Source: Stentor roeselii
Taxonomy: Eukaryota; Ciliophora; Heterotrichea; Heterotrichida; Stentoridae
Length of the DNA: 64,000 nucleotides
Reading direction: 5' to 3'
Assembly: GCA_006503475.1 (NCBI GenBank)
Contig: RSEH01000051.1
Location: 122,505-186,504, forward strand
This document shows, piece after piece, positions 59,011-64,000 of this stretch; the first letter of the stretch is position 1, and each line of letters begins with the position of its first letter. The position numbers and the translations under genes were made by a program. The notes under the pieces are model-generated. The model was not told the DNA's origin. It saw only the letters and a program-made list of their open reading frames with translations, and searched no databases.

Positions 59011-59061
59011 AAAGTGATTTAGTTTCCAGTTTTTAATACTAATTAAAAACTAAATCACTTT
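59011..59061. repeat. Perfect 15-bp inverted repeat, 21-nt loop
   Basis: AAAGTGATTTAGTTT (59011-59025) and its exact reverse complement AAACTAAATCACTTT (59047-59061) flank a loop that itself holds GTTTTTAAT and ATTAAAAAC. It lies about 100 bp before the cAMP-receptor-like gene. Confidence 0.8.
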
Positions 59062-59164
59062 AGCTTATAAATGGAAATCAATGATATAAGAAGCCTTTTG
59101 TATGAAGAATTATTCAGGTTTCAGTTAGTTTAACAAAAATTAAAGGATTTGATTTAGGTTATAA

Positions 59165-60064
59165 ATGGAAACAGTTCCAATTGATATTCAATACTATCTT
59201 ATGATAATCTGTAGCATTTTAAGTATAGCAGGGAGCATTTTTATTCTGTTTACAAGTGTTTTCAAGTCTGAAATACAAGTATTTTACACCAAAATTGTAA
59301 TAATGATCGCATGCTCTGACATAGTGCGTTCAATTTTATTCATGATTCCTTGTAACAAGTTATCAAGCGAGCTAGGAATAAACCTGATCGCAATTGCAAT
59401 AGACTCCTCATTTCTGATCACAATATTGTGGTCAACCTACATATCACTAGCACTTTACATAGTAGTAGTAAAGTCACGAGTAGACTTCGATAATAACTAC
59501 AAATATTGGTTCTTTACAAGTTACTTCCTCATCCCATTGTTAAACATTTTCCCATCATTCACCGAAAGTCACGGAATATCAGGAACGATCTGCACATTGA
59601 CTCAAGACAAGGCAGGAGACATCTGGCGATACTCAATAATGTACATTCCAGCCTGGGTGATGATCATGATATCATCATTTGCGTGTCTGTCAATTTACTC
59701 AGAGATTCAGTCAATAAAACTAGATGAAATTCAAGAATATCTCGTAAAAAAGCTTATTTTGTACCCGGTTATCCTTATTTTGGAGTTTTTACCAACAACT
59801 GTTTGCACTGTTCTTCAAACTTTTGAAATACTTGAAGATGCTTCTGTGATTTGTGTCATTACTTTGAACCTTTTTGTCTTGCATGGAGCGAGCAATTCAG
59901 TTATTTTCGCAATCAACCTGGACAAGTTCAGAGATGAAAGAGAAAGACTTAAGAGTTTGAAGGTTATTACGGCAAAGATTGATACGAGAAGTTTTAATAC
60001 AGAGAATTTGCTTTTGGGAACTTTTACTGAATGGACTTCGGAATCGAGTAAGGGTGGGAAGTAA
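59165..60064 (+). CDS. cAMP-receptor-like (class E) GPCR
   Basis: The 299-residue protein has seven membrane helices. The pattern follows Dictyostelium cAR/GCR1-like receptors: GSIFILFTSVF in TM1, MIACSDIVRSI in TM2, ILWSTYISLALYIVVVK in TM3, WRYSIMYIPAWVMIMISSFA in TM5, VILILEFLPTTVCTVL in TM6 and LHGASNSVIFAINL in TM7. The C-terminal tail is short and Ser/Thr-rich. The ligand is unknown. It is convergent with a GPCR-PIP kinase gene (620 bp), so two receptor types sit side by side. Confidence 0.85.
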   Translation: METVPIDIQYYLMIICSILSIAGSIFILFTSVFKSEIQVFYTKIVIMIACSDIVRSILFMIPCNKLSSELGINLIAIAIDSSFLITILWSTYISLALYIVVVKSRVDFDNNYKYWFFTSYFLIPLLNIFPSFTESHGISGTICTLTQDKAGDIWRYSIMYIPAWVMIMISSFACLSIYSEIQSIKLDEIQEYLVKKLILYPVILILEFLPTTVCTVLQTFEILEDASVICVITLNLFVLHGASNSVIFAINLDKFRDERERLKSLKVITAKIDTRSFNTENLLLGTFTEWTSESSKGGK

Positions 60065-60684
60065 GAAGTCTAGTTAGTTAAGTTTTGATTGCAGGATAAA
60101 GGTTATTTTTTTTAGAATTTGGAGAAAGAAGTTGGATTAAATTTTAAATTATGATATCAATCTTTAGTTATTTATTATTTAAGATTATTAGAAGTTTCAA
60201 ATGATCCTTAGATTTGTATTAATTATGATATGTTCGAGCATTAAAATTTCCTTAATTTTAGATTGATTATTAGTTTTCTATATTACTATTTTGAAGTTAG
60301 GAGGTCTTTCAAACGATAATTATTCGGATAAGGAATATAAATTCAACTAGATTCATCTTACATGAAAAAATGATGAAATCTTTAACTAAAGAACTTAAAT
60401 AAGTAAATCTATCTTTGAGATAAAACTTTTAAAGAACTTATGAAATTAGTCTAAATACAAAGAATAAAATTGTTTTAACATATTTACATTATGATTCAAA
60501 TTAAAGTAGAAGGGAAAGTTACAAGAAGGTTTTATAGTACTTAATATTGGATTTTCTTCTTAATCTTCGAAATAAAAAGCAAGAATAATTATCTATTTAT
60601 CGATCTTTTCTAAAATGATATTCAGAGATTCTCCCTATCATTTACACATAATTCATTAAATCTTATAATAAGCTTAAATATCCT
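60065..60684. other. Intergenic, 620 bp, no feature seen
   Basis: AT-rich spacer between two convergent receptor genes. Confidence 0.5.
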
Positions 60685-62637
60685 CTAATTCTTTGAACCC
60701 TCTGATCTATATGTTTCCTCAGAATCCTCTTCAGTGATTGATATAAGATATTTTTTGATTCTTTTAAAGTATCGATTAGGAGACATAGTGCTAATCCCTT
60801 TGTCCTTTCTTAAAATGCATCTTTTGAAGATTCTTTCCATACTTTTCTTAAACCCATACCTCTGAAAGAAGTCGATAATCGCCAAAGAGTACCCATCCCC
60901 AAGCGCATATCTTAAATTAGGACTGAAATTATAAACCCCGACTAGCATTGAATAATCCATAAGTCGACAGCGTCTAAGAATTTTCATATCCTTGATAATC
61001 GAATTGATAGCAGCATCTCTATTTTTTATTCTAATTTTTTTGTTAACTTTCGTGAAGTTCATATCTTTCAAAACCAAGCCGCAAGGTGGGAATTCACAGT
61101 CAGTTACATTCACATATCTATCAACAGTGCTTCCTTTCAAATCGTAAATCAAGCAGCCATGTCGTTTAAGTATCGCGTTTTCCATGATGATGAAATCCTG
61201 CATATGAGGCAAGATTCTAAAAAGACCGAAAATTCTTACCAGTTTGGACTCAGGGTGATAGAAAACCCGTTTACTATATTTAGGAAGAAACTTGAGAAAG
61301 CTGAGACATTCTTGGTTGTCAATTGTTTTTATAACTATCTTTTCATTTGATGATGTATAAAAAAATGCGTTGCTTCTTCCACCTTTGTTTTCGATTTGAG
61401 AAAGTGCACTTAGGTTCTCGTAGCTTAGAAGAGATTCGATCATATTAATTCGAGAAAATCCTGATGATTTTCTGATTGCTTCGAAAATACCTGACTCGTA
61501 TTCTAACAGGTAAACTTGAGGAGAATACACTTTCTCGATGAAGGGCATGGAAAGGTCGTGAGCCAGGTGAATGTACATTGATTCATCGAACTCTTTTTTT
61601 TCTTTTCTTCCTCTGAACCTTTCAATAGCTTGGTTCAGGTCTAGGCAATGGTCTTCATCAATTTTATACTTTATTGTTAGAAGGATAAGTATCTGGATTA
61701 GAATCTTATGTCCTAACCGCTCGAACATATCAGAGAGGTCATCTGAAGTTGCATCAAATGAGGATTTTAGGATTACTTTTAACATATCGTCTTGATTTTC
61801 TTCGGGAATCTTAAGTTCTGGCTTTTTTGTTTTAACTCTTTTTGGACACAATTCTCGAAGTTTAGAACGGATTTTTGGATGAAGTATTCGTAAAAGGGCA
61901 ACTATAGAGGAGCAAGTCATAGAAGAAATCGCTCCCAATACTATTGTCGGGGTAGTATCTCCATGTAAGTAAACTTTTTGCAATAGAAGGAGCAATGAAA
62001 AGCATCTGCTAAATATTACTGTCAATACATAGATTAAGATGATATGAGTCAAATGATGAAAGGCTCGAGAGTACCGACCTCCGAGTTGCTTTTTAATAAG
62101 AATATAAATAATAATCAATAAAACTATCAGGGCAGAACTGAAACTAAAGTCAAGATACCTACCGATGCTATCTTTTGATATAAAACAACTCTTAAAGAAT
62201 GTTTCTCCAATAGAGTCAGTGAGGTAAAACGCAAAGACAAGTAAAGCTGAGAAAATAAGAGCAAAGATATTATAGATTCTCAAACGAACTTTCGCACTGG
62301 TGTAAGCTTTATATCTTAATATTATATAGACTTCTAAATACAAGAATAGTATATAAAACCATCCAGCATAGTAAAAAAATATTGAAATCATTCCTATCAT
62401 CTTGCATGAATCCTTTGAAAGGTCCCTAAATGTTGTTTACATGGTTTTATTTGGGTTAATTATAAACCAGTGAGCCAATACTACAATCTCGCATAACATG
62501 TGAACTAAAATAAGGGACCCTGGATGTTTTAAGAGCATTGGAAGAGACAAATGAAGGACCAGAGATAATATGTTCAATGCGATGCCTACTGATGCAACTG
62601 CGCAAATACAAATGTAAATTGTACCATCAAAAACCAT
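60685..62637 (-). CDS. GPCR-PIP kinase fusion, one 15-nt intron
   Basis: Exons 62637-62441 and 62425-60685 encode 645 residues. The first exon supplies TM1-TM2 (IALNILSLVLHL, LVHMLCEIVVLAHWF) and the second TM3-TM7. From about residue 265 a type I/II-like phosphatidylinositol phosphate kinase follows: EDHCLDLNQAIERF, GGRSNAFFYTSS (G-loop), IVIKTI (Lys), YDLKGSTVDR (MDLKGS), MDYSMLVGVYNF and LAIIDFFQRYGFKK (IID motif). This GPCR-PIPK layout is known from Dictyostelium RpkA and oomycetes. It likely couples an external signal directly to PIP2 production at the membrane. Catalytic residues appear kept. Without the intron the reading starts inside the receptor, at TM3. Confidence 0.92.
62426..62440 (-). 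other. 15-nt intron (GPCR-PIPK)
   Basis: GTAAACAACATTTAG places a TAA after NKTM; excision joins TM1-TM2 to the rest of the receptor and restores seven helices. Confidence 0.92.
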
Positions 62638-63176
62638 TTTGTTAAGATTAGAAATAGGATTATACTGTTCTAGATGATTATGATAGATTTTTTTGTTTCT
62701 AATACATAGAATATTATAAAAATTCTCTTTTTTTTGAATATTTTTTTATAATCCTTTTTCTTACTAGTCTTTAAGTTTTTAATATTTACCTTATAGCTAA
62801 CTACTTGAATTTAATATGATGATTAAAGGATATTCAGTCTAAATATTTCATCATGTTTAAGTTTTGCAAATTTATGCTTTTTATAAAATGCTTTACACAA
62901 AAACATTACAATGAAAAGAATACACCAGTTACTATTTATACTTCAACGATTAATTTGTACAATTTACTATTATATCAATAAGTTTCAAATCTCTTTCTAA
63001 ATAGTATGATTACGGTTCTAGGAGTAAAAATTTACTCTCTCTATTGAATGAACCAAAAACTTTGCTTGGAATTTTATCCAATAGTTTTCAGTTATAGTTA
63101 AGCCTATTATCAAGGCTACACATTAAACATGTTTGCTATTTCCCAGCTGCTAGCCATTCCTTTAAGCAAACTGAAC
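62638..63176. other. Intergenic, 539 bp, no feature seen
   Basis: AT-rich spacer between two minus-strand genes. Confidence 0.5.
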
Positions 63177-64000
63177 CTATTTTTTAAACAACTGGCGATA
63201 AGCATCAACTATTTCTCTACAATCCTTTCCAGAAACTTCAGAATATTTCCCAAAGTCCCTTCTAGTCCCCTGCAGCGAGTCAATGAGCAAGACAGTAACA
63301 ACATCTCTAACATTATCATCCCCCTTAATCATCTCAGACTCTTCCAAGTCATCAAATGTATTCAAAATATTTTCAATTTCACGACTATTCATTTCAAATC
63401 CTTCAGCAAATCTGATATCAAGTTTCTGTCTATGAGTCAAAGGAAAGACTTTGCGACTCTGCTGCTTGACCAGTTCATAAACCTTAAGAATCTTGTTCTT
63501 ATTAACTGAGCACTCCCTTACCAGCTCTGACAAGTCAAAAGGATATCGAAACTTGCGACAAGTGATGAAAATGCAGATACATAGAATAACCATCTGACTT
63601 TTTCCTTCGTTGAACAACTCGAATAAACCTTTTTGAATAGTTTTTTACATTTTTCGCTTAAAGAACTAGAAAAACTCAAAGAAGAACTGATCCGATCCAT
63701 CTCTTTGAAGGTCTTTATCAAGGCTGAGTCGCTTGAGGATCGTTGAGACCGCTGGGCCTATCGTTTCAGGTAACTTTCTGATATCGTTGTGCCTTGTCCG
63801 CGGTCGGTCAGAAGGTCCTTGTTTGGCATTCCGAATCTTCTTGGGTCACGGCCGTCGTTGTCTTCGAAGTCACGCCACTCGGCTGACTCGTCGATTACTT
63901 TGAAGCTGTTCACTATTCCGCGGTCGCAACAGACGATGTTGCCTTCTGATTCATCGAAAATTAAACTGTTTTCCTTGGAACATTCGATGCAGACTTCCAT
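63177..64000 (-). pseudogene. TFIIB-like gene, damaged (zinc ligand lost, in-frame stop, frameshift)
   Basis: The reading starts at an ATG on the window edge (64000). It has a TFIIB zinc ribbon and B-reader/linker (MEVCIECSKEN ... FKVIDESAEWRDFEDNDGRD), then cyclin repeat one (SSSDSALIKTFKEM, KCKKLFKKVY, SQMVILCICIFITCRK) and cyclin repeat two (KLDIRFAEGFEMNSREIENI ... FGKYSEVSGKDCREIVDAY). Three lesions appear. The last ribbon Cys is Arg27 (CCDRG for CxxCG). An in-frame TAG follows SESYLKR. A one-base frameshift lies near 63,630, in a run of A. A 14-nt GT-AG segment could explain the last but not the TAG. It is a pseudogene or a divergent paralog with assembly errors. Confidence 0.7.

Larger units (their letters stand above)
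56735..59164. other. Gene-poor region, 2.4 kb, with a glucanase relic and an inverted repeat
   Basis: The start (to about 57,050) is a G/T-rich 5' flank of the minus-strand glucanase. Then come the decayed copy (57,285-57,730), AT-rich sequence, and an inverted repeat at 59,011-59,061. No tRNA or other gene is seen. Confidence 0.5.

Noticed and set aside
63745-63765. 17-nt GTTACCTGAAACGATAG as an intron in the TFIIB-like gene
   Set aside because: Its removal shifts the frame away from the TFIIB reading, which continues in the original frame after the TAG.
1-64000. CRISPR arrays, telomere repeats and intact transposase genes
   Set aside because: None seen; the only repeats are the small ones listed.

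Overview
The window looks like macronuclear-type genomic DNA of a heterotrich ciliate, most like Stentor. Three things point there. (1) Spliceosomal introns are exactly 15 nt: eight are placed below, in Rab, AMPK (three), GPCR-PIP kinase, RING-CH/FHA, a zinc-finger gene and a SHIPPO-like gene, and they restore conserved domains. Stentor and Blepharisma are known for 15-16 nt introns. (2) TAA, TAG and TGA all act as stops and long ORFs lack in-frame TGA, so the standard code applies; this fits Stentor and argues against Blepharisma (UGA=Trp) and the UAR=Gln ciliates. (3) The gene set is typical of ciliates: PTC7-like phosphatase, SHIPPO, cAMP-receptor-like and GPCR-PIPK receptors, TBC-RabGAP, divergent myosin. 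The DNA is AT-rich and gene-dense, with very short flanks.

Layout. 1-4.3 kb: a kinesin-12-like motor cut by the left edge, divergent from a coiled-coil gene. 4.7-14.0 kb: a compact cluster of C2H2 finger, tandem Aha1-N protein, propeller-like protein, SHIPPO-like protein, SJ: zinc-finger protein on the opposite strand, SET methyltransferase, ankyrin-like protein, OSCA/TMEM63 channel and a small ORF. 14-16.3 kb: gene-poor, with one relic. 16.3-22.5 kb: two unknown genes, TBC-RabGAP, 14-3-3, ACP-like protein, a small coiled-coil gene and an aldo-keto reductase. 22.5-24.6 kb: gene-poor, with relic A. 24.6-29.6 kb: two tandem flavin monooxygenases, a second propeller-like paralog and a small coiled-coil gene. 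29.6-33.8 kb: Rab, PP2C, an unknown gene and a UEV/TSG101-like gene. 34.8-39.0 kb: an unknown basic protein, RING-CH/FHA and a VPS9-like protein. 39-41.1 kb: gene-poor, with relic B. 41.1-51 kb: YbaK deacylase, Pumilio, a membrane protein, Na+/H+ exchanger, EF-hand protein, a small gene, RPL29, lipase-like and an AMPK/SNF1 kinase. 51-57.7 kb: a divergent myosin, two GH128-like secreted glucanases and a decayed third copy. 59-64 kb: a cAMP-receptor-like GPCR, a GPCR-PIP kinase fusion and a damaged TFIIB-like gene at the right edge.

No operon-like pathway joins the genes. Several concern membrane traffic (Rab, TBC, VPS9-like, UEV) and signalling (AMPK, PP2C, 14-3-3, two GPCRs). The most unusual features are the uniform micro-introns with an A at intron position 10, near-zero spacing between genes (2 bp between convergent stops, 16 bp between divergent starts), a strand-composition sawtooth tied to gene direction with sharp resets inside some genes, local duplications with decaying copies, and a two-copy relic family in the gene-poor gaps.
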